From NCBI GenBank assembly GCA_964549505.1, contig CAZJVD010000013.1, positions 16,799 to 80,798 on the forward strand: a stretch of DNA of 64,000 nt, read 5' to 3'. Under the pieces are notes generated by a model that saw only the letters and a list, made by a program, of their open reading frames with translations, was not told the origin of the DNA and did no database searches. The position numbers were made by a program, and so were the translations under genes. Shown here piece after piece: positions 24,648-33,167 of the stretch. Position 1 is the stretch's first letter, and each line of letters opens with the position of its first letter. This DNA is from CAZJVD01 sp964549505 (lineage in GTDB: Bacteria; Bdellovibrionota; UBA1018; CAZJVD01).

Positions 24648-26268
24648 ACCGTCGCTATTGTCGGTTGCTGCTTTCGCCGCGCTTTCCTTTTTCTTTCAGA
24701 ACGTGCCTGCGAGATCGAGTCCAAACGCTCCGCCAGTGCCGAAAATAGCTACCAAGAAGCCTGTTCCTCCGCCGATTCGAAAAGCAAAACCGCGCAAAAC
24801 GCTGGCGGCTGAACAGCAAGTGACGTTAGTACGACAACTTTATTTCAGCGGGTCGGCTACAAAACGCGATCGAGCTCTGCGGTTTTTAGAGCGCACAGAA
24901 GATCGCTTCGGTAATCGCCCCGACTTTCGCGTCGTACGTGCCGAAATATACTTATCCGAAAAGCGCTACGATCAGGCGCTTGAAGACCTCGAACAGGCCA
25001 GCCACTTCGGAGACGCTTCAAAACTCATCCAGTCGCTGGTTCGACAGTTCAAACTGCGAGTACTCCTCCGACGCAACCATGCGGGTGATATGGATACGGC
25101 CGTCGATCTTCTCAAAACGATGCGAGATCACCCGGATCTCGAACTCGGCATGATGGAGGGCGAAACAGAAGCCGAGACATGGACCGCGCTCGACAACGAA
25201 GTCGTTGTCCGCTTTGAGAATCACGACTACGCCGGTGTGTTGTCTCTGGCCGACAAGATACGCGCTATCGAGCTTCGTCCGACACCGCAGTTCTACCGAG
25301 TGCTTTCACTCGTGGAGACGGAAGCATTCGACGACGCCCATCGTGAGATGGATGTGATGCGAAAGGACTTTAACGACCCGGAGATCCTGTCACGCCTCGA
25401 CCAGGTGACGAGTTTTTTAGAGAAGCGCGAGAAAGAACCCAGCATTCGTGTTGAGCTATCTCAATGGGCTGGAGTCAACTCGAACGTTGACGAATCCGGA
25501 CTCGCGACCGCGCGCTCAAAGCCATTTCTACGATCGGTTGGCTACGCTTCTTGGCAGACTCCTCCCGCTCATCGCATGTACCTTGCACGAACGGCCCTCT
25601 CTTTCGAGGAGACCGTCGGCGTGCCGGATCTTCGCTATCTCGTGAACGAGACGCAGGGTGGGATGCGGACCTGGTATCACGGTTTTGTTTTCGAGGGATT
25701 GCCAGGGTTTCGTTTTGCAAATCAGAACTTGTCGAACCAGAGTCTCTCGGGGCTTCTCGAGCTCGTCGCCGGTCGCGACCTTGGTTTTGCAAATGTCTTT
25801 CTAAAATATCGCGTCGATCGCGAAGTCGCACTCGACGACACATTCGCGTTCTTAACCGGAAATCATCACTTTCTGCAGGCGGGGTCTGACTTTTTCCTAG
25901 GCGAGTTTCATCTGAGACCTTCGCTCGCTTATCAGCGCCGAGGAAGCGGCCCCCCGGTGGCGTTCAAAGGCATTCTCGCTGAGATCGAAGCCTCGCGCAC
26001 ATGGAACCCACGTGTCGCAACCGATCTTCATTGGTCGTATTACTACCGAAACTTTGATGACGCCGTGGAACCAGGAACACAGGAGCGCGTCGATGCGGCG
26101 AACACATTCGGTGCGATCGGCCGTTTTTTCTGGAAAGAAAATCTGGCGCTTTCTGCTGCTCTTTCACTCTCCTTCAATACGTCGACTCTCGGAAACGGCA
26201 GTATCATCGATAAGAATTTTACTCGAAGTGTGATTAGTTTTGGTGCGACCTGGTATTCAGGATTTTAA
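24619..26268 (+). CDS. Exported TPR protein with C-terminal beta-barrel-like domain
   Basis: From ATG 24619 (549 residues) the protein has a signal peptide and a Pro/Lys-rich segment (PPIRKAKPRK). Helical repeats follow to about residue 270 (LYFSGSATKRDRALRFL, AEIYLSEKRYDQALEDLEQA). A beta-strand-rich C-terminal half ends in the barrel-like FGATWYSGF. This resembles outer-membrane proteins with a periplasmic TPR part and a membrane barrel (Slam/YaiO-like design). It overlaps the response regulator gene and may be its target or partner. No specific function is recognised. Confidence 0.7.
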   Translation: MASVINTRSKPSLLSVAAFAALSFFFQNVPARSSPNAPPVPKIATKKPVPPPIRKAKPRKTLAAEQQVTLVRQLYFSGSATKRDRALRFLERTEDRFGNRPDFRVVRAEIYLSEKRYDQALEDLEQASHFGDASKLIQSLVRQFKLRVLLRRNHAGDMDTAVDLLKTMRDHPDLELGMMEGETEAETWTALDNEVVVRFENHDYAGVLSLADKIRAIELRPTPQFYRVLSLVETEAFDDAHREMDVMRKDFNDPEILSRLDQVTSFLEKREKEPSIRVELSQWAGVNSNVDESGLATARSKPFLRSVGYASWQTPPAHRMYLARTALSFEETVGVPDLRYLVNETQGGMRTWYHGFVFEGLPGFRFANQNLSNQSLSGLLELVAGRDLGFANVFLKYRVDREVALDDTFAFLTGNHHFLQAGSDFFLGEFHLRPSLAYQRRGSGPPVAFKGILAEIEASRTWNPRVATDLHWSYYYRNFDDAVEPGTQERVDAANTFGAIGRFFWKENLALSAALSLSFNTSTLGNGSIIDKNFTRSVISFGATWYSGF

Positions 26269-26272
26269 ACAG

Positions 26273-26581
26273 ATGATGAAACGATCGAAACCTATGAAGC
26301 AGTTACAATCCTTTCTCATCGTGAGCCTGGCCCTTAGCTCGACTACATGGGAAGCCGGACTCCGAAACATGTACAACGCACGCGAAGGGACCCATGCGCC
26401 CGCACTCGCACCCGACCGAGGTGGCCAGGTCCTGAGCTCTCCAGGAACAGCCGATCGTGCCATTCGTAGAATGCAACGCGAGAGCTCACGCCGCGAACTG
26501 ATTCGAGACTCGAGGGAAGCTGCTTCAGCTGCGCGTCCGGGCACACAACAGCGCGGCGATTCGAAGCCGGTGATTCGCTAA
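26273..26581 (+). CDS. Small exported Arg-rich protein
   Basis: From ATG 26273 this is 102 residues with a hydrophobic signal (LQSFLIVSLALSS) and a mature part rich in Arg, Ala, Ser and Glu (RRMQRESSRRELIRDSREAAS), probably disordered or helical. It follows the TPR-barrel gene by 4 bases and converges on the kinase gene 9 bases away. No homology is recognised; it could be a small periplasmic companion of the barrel protein. Confidence 0.5.
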   Translation: MMKRSKPMKQLQSFLIVSLALSSTTWEAGLRNMYNAREGTHAPALAPDRGGQVLSSPGTADRAIRRMQRESSRRELIRDSREAASAARPGTQQRGDSKPVIR

Positions 26582-26590
26582 AGCGAAGGT

Positions 26591-28603
26591 TTACTGATTT
26601 CCTGCTGCAGGAGCTCGCAGCTGAGAAGCCTCGAGACGCTCCTCTATCTTGACCGATCCATGTGATTCCACGGATTTGATGAGAGTCTTCTCCATTCCAA
26701 GAAGTTCGTTCTTGAGTTCGATCTTGTATTTGCCCACCGGAATTCGAATATTTCGAATCGGTGTCTGAAGCGTAATCGCGCGTGTCGGTGTCGGGTCGTC
26801 GATCTTTGTCAGCGTTACTTGAGCACTCGGTGTCGAAACGACAGACAGTGTTCCAAAATTCAAGGGCTCGAGCGGAACATCCATCACCCACTCGGATCGA
26901 CCGCCGATCTGCTGGGAATTGACACTGAATTCGCGTTCAAAGTCTTTGAAACCGTCACGTTTAACTCGAAGTATGAGTGTCGTGTCGATCGGAACTTCGA
27001 CAAGAGGATTCTCCTCAGGAACGTTACGACCGTTGAGTTCGATTTTTGCGGGTGTGAATCCCGGAGGAATATTCAGCATGAGACGGAACTTTGGTACCGA
27101 CTTAGCTTCCGCACTCGCTTTAACTAATGGCACCGGGGGAACGTTCGCCGGCGCTCGCGACGCGTGACGCTTCTTGTAGTTTGCGTACAGTTCAGGCCCG
27201 AAGACGACGAGTACACCAACAAAAGCCATGAAGATCATGGTCTGCATCGAGAAGCGGCGACGCTTCGGAAGGTCAACCTTAGGTCCAAGGCGCGCCGGAA
27301 TCGGATCCTTCTCGGGCACGAGGCGGGGGTCAAAATAATCGCCGCTCGACTCAAATGTTGCTTCCGACATTTTGTTCACAGAGCGCACAACCGGAGTGGA
27401 AACCGCATGATGAGCGGGCCTGATGGGCTTTGTGATCTGAACCACTTTCGGCGCCGTGGAAGAATCTTCAACCGTGATATTGCGACTTTCGGCAACACTC
27501 GATGAAACAGGTCCTGGGTGAGGCGTCTTGTTCTGCGTGATCTCGATCTTGTGTTGAACTTTTTTGAAAGGATCCGTTTGGTCTTTGATCTCTTCGCGCA
27601 GCAGTTGTTCCGCTTTGCCGTTGAGATGTTGGATACGTTTGCGATCTTCGACAATGGAGTCTTTGAAGATCACTTTAAACGAATCGGAAAGCTGACTCGG
27701 ACTGAACTCGGGGTAGTTTTTATTCAGAAAGCGTCGCAGTGCGAGCTGCATCTCTTCAGCCGTTTGAAACCGCTTTTCGCGATCTTTGGCGAGCGATTTC
27801 AGGACAATCATGTCGAGCTCTTCCGGCACTTCTTTATTAACCTGCGAAGGTGGCTTGACCGTCGTTTCTGCAGCTTCGATAAGCTTCAGAACGGCGAATT
27901 CGTTTTCACCATTCTGAGGAGCAAACAGTTTACGACCTGTGAGGATTTCCCAAAGAACGGCTCCGAGCGAAAAGATGTCGCTACGGCCGTCGAGCTCCTT
28001 AGCACTCACCTGCTCAGGTGAGAGGTAGCTTGGTTTTCCTTTGATCACACCAACACGGGTAGCTTCGGAGTTGGTCGATGCTTTCGCGATACCAAAGTCG
28101 ATCAGCTTGATGTTCCCATCATACGAAATCAAAATATTCTGAGGACTCACATCGCGATGAACAATGCCGAGGTGATCGCCCGTGATTTTGTCTTTGTACT
28201 GATGGGCATAATAGAGACCGGCCGCCGCTTGCTCGATCACGTACGTCGCGATCTGAATCAGCATGGACTCTTTACGTTCGTTCAACTTTGATAAAAACTG
28301 TCGTAAGTTTTTGCCGTCCACGTACTCCATCGCGATGTAGGGCTGGCCCCTAGCTTCCCCGAAATCAAAAAGTTGGATGACGTTAGGGTGTGTGAAACCC
28401 ATCATCACTTTGGTTTCTGAGCGAAACATCTGGATGAACTCTGGATTGCGAGCGTGGTTCGCCAGGACGCGTTTGATCACCACGAGCCGGCCCGTCGAAT
28501 CGGTCGACGCCGGTCGCGCACGAAAAATTTCCGCCATTCCGCCCTGGGCGAGACAATCCAATAGGAAGTAGCGGTCGAATTTTTGTAGGACTTCTTGCCC
28601 CAT
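26591..28603 (-). CDS. PknB-type Ser/Thr protein kinase with membrane anchor and PEGA domain
   Basis: From ATG 28603 this is 670 residues. The kinase domain (about 10-295) has a glycine loop LAQGGMAEIF, the catalytic Lys in VVIKRV (about 44), HRDVSPQN (D151) and DFG (169-171), and SYLSPEQ. All active-site motifs are intact. A disordered linker, a membrane helix (about 453-470) and an external PEGA-like beta domain (PAKIELNGRNVPEENPLVEVPI) follow. It should phosphorylate Ser/Thr of cytosolic targets while sensing the envelope. An alternative GTG start at 28687 lies inside the upstream lipoprotein gene. Confidence 0.92.
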   Translation of the reverse strand: MGQEVLQKFDRYFLLDCLAQGGMAEIFRARPASTDSTGRLVVIKRVLANHARNPEFIQMFRSETKVMMGFTHPNVIQLFDFGEARGQPYIAMEYVDGKNLRQFLSKLNERKESMLIQIATYVIEQAAAGLYYAHQYKDKITGDHLGIVHRDVSPQNILISYDGNIKLIDFGIAKASTNSEATRVGVIKGKPSYLSPEQVSAKELDGRSDIFSLGAVLWEILTGRKLFAPQNGENEFAVLKLIEAAETTVKPPSQVNKEVPEELDMIVLKSLAKDREKRFQTAEEMQLALRRFLNKNYPEFSPSQLSDSFKVIFKDSIVEDRKRIQHLNGKAEQLLREEIKDQTDPFKKVQHKIEITQNKTPHPGPVSSSVAESRNITVEDSSTAPKVVQITKPIRPAHHAVSTPVVRSVNKMSEATFESSGDYFDPRLVPEKDPIPARLGPKVDLPKRRRFSMQTMIFMAFVGVLVVFGPELYANYKKRHASRAPANVPPVPLVKASAEAKSVPKFRLMLNIPPGFTPAKIELNGRNVPEENPLVEVPIDTTLILRVKRDGFKDFEREFSVNSQQIGGRSEWVMDVPLEPLNFGTLSVVSTPSAQVTLTKIDDPTPTRAITLQTPIRNIRIPVGKYKIELKNELLGMEKTLIKSVESHGSVKIEERLEASQLRAPAAGNQ

Positions 28604-28641
28604 GTGTCGGGAAAACCCCCTCAAGGGCTTTTCGACCCGAT

Positions 28642-29079
28642 CTACTGAGACCTTGACTGAAGAAGCTCGTCCGGCGTTTTTACCCACCGAACGGCGAGGC
28701 CGCGCGTCAAAACCTGGCCTTCGGACCCATCGTCAAAACACTCAGGATCCTTAAACGTTGCGGACTTACCGTCCATCATGAACACAACGCTTTTGACGTC
28801 TACGACGCCGTCGCCCCCTGCCTTCTTCGCGTACTCGACCAGCTTCTGGACAGCTCGATTGTAGTAGTTCTGACAAAGACCCTTCGGGTCACGCTCGGGG
28901 TCGAGCGTCGGAAAATTGACACGACTTCGAACCGGACCCAGAACTTCATAATGACGCTCCGGCGGATCGGTGTAAGCGTCTTTGGGAAACTCGTATTTTT
29001 TAAAATCGACGCCTGGCAGAGTCGCGCAGGAAAAAAGCGTGGCTCCGAGAAGAACCGCGAGCGGCATTCGCCTAATCAT
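28642..29079 (-). CDS. Predicted lipoprotein, unknown function
   Basis: From ATG 29079 the protein is 145 residues with a signal peptide and lipobox LFSCAT. The mature part contains LGPVRSRVNFPTLDPERDPKGLCQNYYNRAV and a strand-rich AGGDGVVDVKSVVFMMDG. The latter recalls small lipoproteins of the DUF4156/YbjQ-like type that detect or hold envelope stress, though I cannot assign it firmly. It is immediately upstream of the kinase on the same strand, separated by 38 bases, so it might be part of that signalling unit. Confidence 0.6.
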   Translation of the reverse strand: MIRRMPLAVLLGATLFSCATLPGVDFKKYEFPKDAYTDPPERHYEVLGPVRSRVNFPTLDPERDPKGLCQNYYNRAVQKLVEYAKKAGGDGVVDVKSVVFMMDGKSATFKDPECFDDGSEGQVLTRGLAVRWVKTPDELLQSRSQ

Positions 29080-29285
29080 TCGTTCACGAAGCACTACTGC
29101 TAAAATGATCACCCATAAACGCTGATGCACCTGCTTTTCAGATTACGTGATCTCCGAAACTAAAGAAACGAGTTTCAAAACTGCTAGAAAAGCTGGCCCG
29201 GCATCCCAGCACGCGCGATTTTTGCACAGAAAGCGACGATCAAAACTCTGGTGACATACTTTACGTAAGTAATAAAAGGGCTCCC

Positions 29286-30155
29286 ATGAAAGATATTTCG
29301 AACGATGACTTACACAAAGAAGTTTTTAAAGCCGCGCAGACGGAAAAGCGGGCGACAGTCGTCCTACTAGACTTCTTACATGAGGTAGATCGGCGACAAC
29401 TTTATCTGGAGCGCGGCTACGGAAGTCTATTTTCTTACGTCAAAGATTATCTAGGTTACAGCGAACATCAGAGTGTCGAGCGGGTAAGTGCGATGCGACT
29501 TGTTTTTCGAGTGACGGAAGTCAAAGAAGCGTTACACCTAGGAAAGCTCAATCTGACAACGGTTGCACTGCTTGCGTCGCATGTTCGAAAACACAAACTA
29601 AGCGCAAAGCAAACGGCAGCCCTAGTGCCGACCGTCGAGGGGAAATCAAAGCGTGAGATCGAAAAAATACTTGAGCCCGAAAAGCGGTCCAGAAGAATAG
29701 AAATTGAACTGGATGAAGAGTGCGAGGCACTGTTTGAAAGATTTCGCGAGCTTGAGGGAAATCCAGGACTCACAGCAAGCGAGTGCTTCAAGATGACATT
29801 AAAAAGAACCGTCGCAGCAAAGGAAAAGAAGCTTGGCTCTCCTCCGCCGGACCATGAGGCGGCGCAACAGAGCTCTTCCCAGAATCCAGAACAGGTTGCA
29901 AACTCGTCCCGCTATGTTTCGATGCGTACAAAACATAGCGTGCGCCAACGCTCGGGCGATCAGTGCGAATATGTCGATCTAAAAACAGGCCGAAGGTGTG
30001 AAAGCCGATACGGGCTTCAATTCGACCACAAGATTCCGTACGCGCTCGGCGGAGAAACGAGTACCGAAAACATGCGACACCTCTGCGCAGCTCACAATCG
30101 GTGGTTTGCCGCAAAGCTGTTTGGCAAGCCTTATGAACCCGACCTAAACCTTTAA
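29286..30155 (+). CDS. HNH endonuclease-domain protein (13E12/DUF222-like N-terminus)
   Basis: This 289-residue protein has a helical N-terminal domain (residues of about 1-160, with LERGYGSLFSYVKDYLGYSEHQSVERVSAMRL) and a linker. The C-terminal HNH motif has CEYVD...RRCESRYGLQFDHKIPYALGGETSTENMRHLCAAHNRW, with Cys pairs for zinc and the central His-Asn-His. Proteins of this design are abundant in Bdellovibrio-like and Mycobacterium genomes and may be mobile or defence-related nucleases. No partner is adjacent. It is preceded by a 155-base gap holding its probable promoter. Confidence 0.85.
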   Translation: MKDISNDDLHKEVFKAAQTEKRATVVLLDFLHEVDRRQLYLERGYGSLFSYVKDYLGYSEHQSVERVSAMRLVFRVTEVKEALHLGKLNLTTVALLASHVRKHKLSAKQTAALVPTVEGKSKREIEKILEPEKRSRRIEIELDEECEALFERFRELEGNPGLTASECFKMTLKRTVAAKEKKLGSPPPDHEAAQQSSSQNPEQVANSSRYVSMRTKHSVRQRSGDQCEYVDLKTGRRCESRYGLQFDHKIPYALGGETSTENMRHLCAAHNRWFAAKLFGKPYEPDLNL

Positions 30156-30238
30156 AACGAGAACGTCGCCTCACTCTGAAGAAGTGAAAGTCTGCATCTC
30201 AAAAGATACGAAAATTGGGACGAAAACCGAAGAAAGAC

Positions 30239-31516
30239 TCACGGATCCGTGTAATCAAACGTCTGATTACGGAAGTTCCTGAGCTTCCACTTCTTACCTT
30301 CAACTCCACGAACGTACTGCGGAATGATCGGGATCTTTCCGCCACCGCCAGGAGCATCAATGACCAAATGAGGAACGGCCATACCACTCGTCCAGCCACG
30401 AAGACCTTCAATGATCTGAATGCCACGTTCGACTGGCACACGAAAGTGAGTCAAGCCCTGCGACATGTCACAGAGAAAAATATAGTAAGGTCGCACGCGC
30501 ATCATTAAGAGTTTCTGATTGAGCTCTTTCACGATCGCCGGATCGTCGTTCACGCCCTTGAGCAAAACCATTTGGTTGTTGATCGGACATCCCGCATCCG
30601 CCAGACGCGCACAGGCATCGAACGCTTCCTGCGTGCATTCTTTCGGGTGATTGAAATGCGTGTGAATGAAAACCGGCTGATACTTTGAAACCATCTGCGC
30701 AAACTGCGGTGTCACACGCTGCGGAAGCGTCACGAGATTTCGCGTGCCGATACGAAATACTTCGATGTGCTCCATCGCACGCAAACGCGACAGAATATAC
30801 TCCAGCCGATCGTCAGAGTTCGAAAGTGGATCGCCGCCGGAGATCACGACATCGCGAATCTCTTTGTGTGCTTCGATGTACTTCAAACCCTCTTCAAGCT
30901 GTTTATTCGCCGCGGATGATCCAGGATCCGAAACCTTGCGTTTGCGTGTGCAATGCCGGCAATAAACAGGACAATTGTGGGTCGTGTAGAAAAGAACGCG
31001 ATCCGGATAACGATGCGTGATACCCGGAACAGGCATATCTCGCTCTTCCGCGAGCGGATCTTCCATCTCAAAACTTTTGACATCGAGTTCGCCCATCTTC
31101 GGAACGGACTGCAGGCGAATCGGACAGTTCGGGTCGTTCGGATCAATGAGCGATGCATAGTATGGGGTAATCCCCATATGAAACATCTCGTTTGATTTTT
31201 CGAATGCTTCGCGCTCGTCCGGCGTAACATTGATCACGCTCTGAAGCTGATCCATGTTCTTGACGCGTTTTTGTTGCTGCCAAATCCAGCTGTTCCACTG
31301 CTCGCTGGTCACGTCTTTCCAGACATCCGGCCGCGCAGCAGGACGAAACCGCGACCGAATCAGACTCGTCGGTCGCGCAGTCGTAGCCGAGCCGGCAGTA
31401 GCCGCGGCAGCGGTAGTAGCTGCGCTCGTCATACCCGCGCTATCGGTCGCAGCTGCTCTGGTGTTATGGGATTGTGAATGCGAATGGGTGCCGGTAATCG
31501 TTGTTGTTTCACTCAT
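30239..31516 (-). CDS. kamA: Radical-SAM lysine 2,3-aminomutase (KamA type)
   Basis: This 425-residue protein has the radical-SAM cluster motif CPVYCRHC (residues 182-189) binding a [4Fe-4S] cluster. SGGDPL follows, and the PLP-binding PGGGGKIPIIP lies near residue 390. These are the hallmarks of lysine 2,3-aminomutase, which turns L-lysine to beta-lysine. EpmB-type function on elongation factor P cannot be excluded. Residues of about 20-50 are an unusual Ala/Thr-rich low-complexity extension. No epmA or beta-lysine acetyltransferase gene is adjacent, so the pathway cannot be decided from context. Confidence 0.9.
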   Translation of the reverse strand: MSETTTITGTHSHSQSHNTRAAATDSAGMTSAATTAAAATAGSATTARPTSLIRSRFRPAARPDVWKDVTSEQWNSWIWQQQKRVKNMDQLQSVINVTPDEREAFEKSNEMFHMGITPYYASLIDPNDPNCPIRLQSVPKMGELDVKSFEMEDPLAEERDMPVPGITHRYPDRVLFYTTHNCPVYCRHCTRKRKVSDPGSSAANKQLEEGLKYIEAHKEIRDVVISGGDPLSNSDDRLEYILSRLRAMEHIEVFRIGTRNLVTLPQRVTPQFAQMVSKYQPVFIHTHFNHPKECTQEAFDACARLADAGCPINNQMVLLKGVNDDPAIVKELNQKLLMMRVRPYYIFLCDMSQGLTHFRVPVERGIQIIEGLRGWTSGMAVPHLVIDAPGGGGKIPIIPQYVRGVEGKKWKLRNFRNQTFDYTDP

Positions 31517-31552
31517 TTGTCATGGGAATCTGAACCTTAAACGACGCGACTG

Positions 31553-32248
31553 TCAATGCTCAGTCAGCCAACGACGCACACTGGAGGCTAATTCCTCGTT
31601 CTGAAGATCGAACTCCCCATAGGCTCCGTAGAGCTTTTCATCCTCATGGGTCCATGTGTTGGAAACGTTCACTAGAACGGTGGGCTGACCTGTGAGTTCT
31701 TGGATCCATTCTCCGGCTACGCGAAGCGCCGTACCCTTGGTGATCATATGAGGCCCTACGAGACTCAAGCCAAACTCGTCGACGGCCTCGATCTCGAGAC
31801 CGCACTCGACACTGGCCGAGCGATCTTCGGCTGCGACTTCGTACTCACGGTTCTCGACAAAGTCTTCGAGTCCCGGCGAGGAAACAAACCTTTTCAGCTT
31901 TGCTGCGAGCAGTTCCTTGTCGACCGGCTTCAACAGATAATCATTGGCTCCGAGCTCGAGCGCGTGCGCGATCGCCTGCGGATTTCCGGTAGCTGTAATG
32001 ACCAACACCGGCAGTACCGGACCCGCTGCTTTCCGAACTCGCTCCACGATCTTGAAACCTTGGCCGAGCTCAGCAAAGTTGAGATCGACCATCACAAGAT
32101 CAGGCTTCTTCTTGACGAGGACCTCGAAGAAACGCTCGGGTGTGACATATGTGGTCAGCTCGACTCCTAGACGACCCAAAACTACGCGAAGAATCTTACA
32201 AAACTCTTCATCGTCATCAATTAGTACGACTTGCGGAGACCCGGCCAT
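31553..32248 (-). CDS. Response-regulator receiver with C-terminal beta domain (second of pair)
   Basis: This 231-residue protein has an N-terminal receiver (acidic DDDEE, phosphoacceptor D55 in MVDLNFAE, Lys 107 in LLKPVDKEL). A C-terminal beta-rich domain (about 140-231) contains LSLVGPHMITKGTALRV, a PilZ-like layout without the clear RxxxR / DxSxxG motif. If PilZ-like it may be a degenerate c-di-GMP domain; this is only a fold-level guess. It starts immediately after the first regulator of the pair, so both are probably co-expressed. Confidence 0.75.
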   Translation of the reverse strand: MAGSPQVVLIDDDEEFCKILRVVLGRLGVELTTYVTPERFFEVLVKKKPDLVMVDLNFAELGQGFKIVERVRKAAGPVLPVLVITATGNPQAIAHALELGANDYLLKPVDKELLAAKLKRFVSSPGLEDFVENREYEVAAEDRSASVECGLEIEAVDEFGLSLVGPHMITKGTALRVAGEWIQELTGQPTVLVNVSNTWTHEDEKLYGAYGEFDLQNEELASSVRRWLTEH

Positions 32249-32932
32249 CTATTTTCCTCGGAGTATCTGGCGAATATGCTTCGCGATTTCCATGGGAATA
32301 CCGACGACATCGACCGTCGTCAGAAACAGCCCCGGCCCACCGGGACTACCCGTGCTCTTCTTGGTGCGCAGATGGCACTCGTTCATACGTAAGCGTTGCA
32401 ACACTTTTGACGTCACGCCAATTTTAGAGTCAGACGCAAGTTTTACCGGCGCCTCCAGCAGAAATCCGATTTCACTCGTATTCATCACACGAGCAGGCGC
32501 CGAAACTTCAACGTCCGGCCGATCACCGGCAGCAAAATTATGTGTCCCGAACTCACGGTCTTTCATAATTTTTCGGAGTTTTTGCAAAAGAATTTTGGCA
32601 TTGAATGGCTTGACGAGATAGTCGAGTGCCCCTAGCGACATCGCTCGAAAAACAGATTGCTTCTCACCGATCGCACTCAAAACAATGACAGGAACTTTTT
32701 TAAGGGAATTGGACTCTTTTCGCTTCTCAAGAAAAACAAAACCGTCTTTCTCGGGCATCATCAAATCCGTGACAACCACATGAGGCCCACGAACTTCAGC
32801 GATCTTAAACGCTTCATCGACGGATTCGGCTTCGCTTACGGACAGGCCCGATCCCTCGAGAACTTTACGGACGAGCTTTCTGATCATGGGATCGTCATCA
32901 ATGATCAGAACTTCCCGATTCTGAAGCGCCAT
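32249..32932 (-). CDS. Response-regulator receiver with C-terminal beta domain (first of pair)
   Basis: This 227-residue protein has a receiver domain with DDDP acidic pocket, phosphoacceptor D56 in VTDLMMPEKDG, a conserved Ser (IVLSAIG) and Lys 108 in LVKPFN. The C-terminal domain (about 140-227) is beta-rich: SAPARVMNTSEIGFLLEAPVKL followed by KIGVTSKVLQRLRMNE. The motif NTSEIGFLLEAP resembles the DxSxxGxxL core of PilZ domains. Output is therefore likely protein-protein or c-di-GMP-linked rather than DNA binding. No kinase gene is adjacent. Its stop directly abuts the ATG of the second regulator. Confidence 0.8.
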   Translation of the reverse strand: MALQNREVLIIDDDPMIRKLVRKVLEGSGLSVSEAESVDEAFKIAEVRGPHVVVTDLMMPEKDGFVFLEKRKESNSLKKVPVIVLSAIGEKQSVFRAMSLGALDYLVKPFNAKILLQKLRKIMKDREFGTHNFAAGDRPDVEVSAPARVMNTSEIGFLLEAPVKLASDSKIGVTSKVLQRLRMNECHLRTKKSTGSPGGPGLFLTTVDVVGIPMEIAKHIRQILRGK

Positions 32933-32965
32933 ATGACATCAGTGTCCCGTCAGGGGTGTGCAAAG

Positions 32966-33157
32966 TCAATTACTCGAACGGTCCGAACGGTAGCGACCAC
33001 GCGATCCGAAACGCAATCGCATGGCCAACGCCACGTGACCGCGTCGCAAAAGCACTTCACTCAACGGACGTGCCAAAAATGGGAGCGTCCAACGCTTCAC
33101 CCAGTAAAGAATTACTAAAAGCACGACACCAAAAGCCAGAATGTCTTGTAATCCCAT
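32966..33157 (-). CDS. Small membrane protein linked to feoB
   Basis: From ATG 33157 this is 63 residues: one N-terminal membrane helix (ILAFGVVLLVILYWVKRW) then a basic Arg-rich tail. It lies 10 bases after the feoB stop, with AAGGA eight bases before the ATG. Small single-helix proteins commonly follow feoB, where some are FeoB-associated. Unlike the Cys-rich class of these, it has no Cys. A link to iron uptake is inferred from position only. Confidence 0.55.
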   Translation of the reverse strand: MGLQDILAFGVVLLVILYWVKRWTLPFLARPLSEVLLRRGHVALAMRLRFGSRGRYRSDRSSN

Positions 33158-33167
33158 CGCGAATTCC

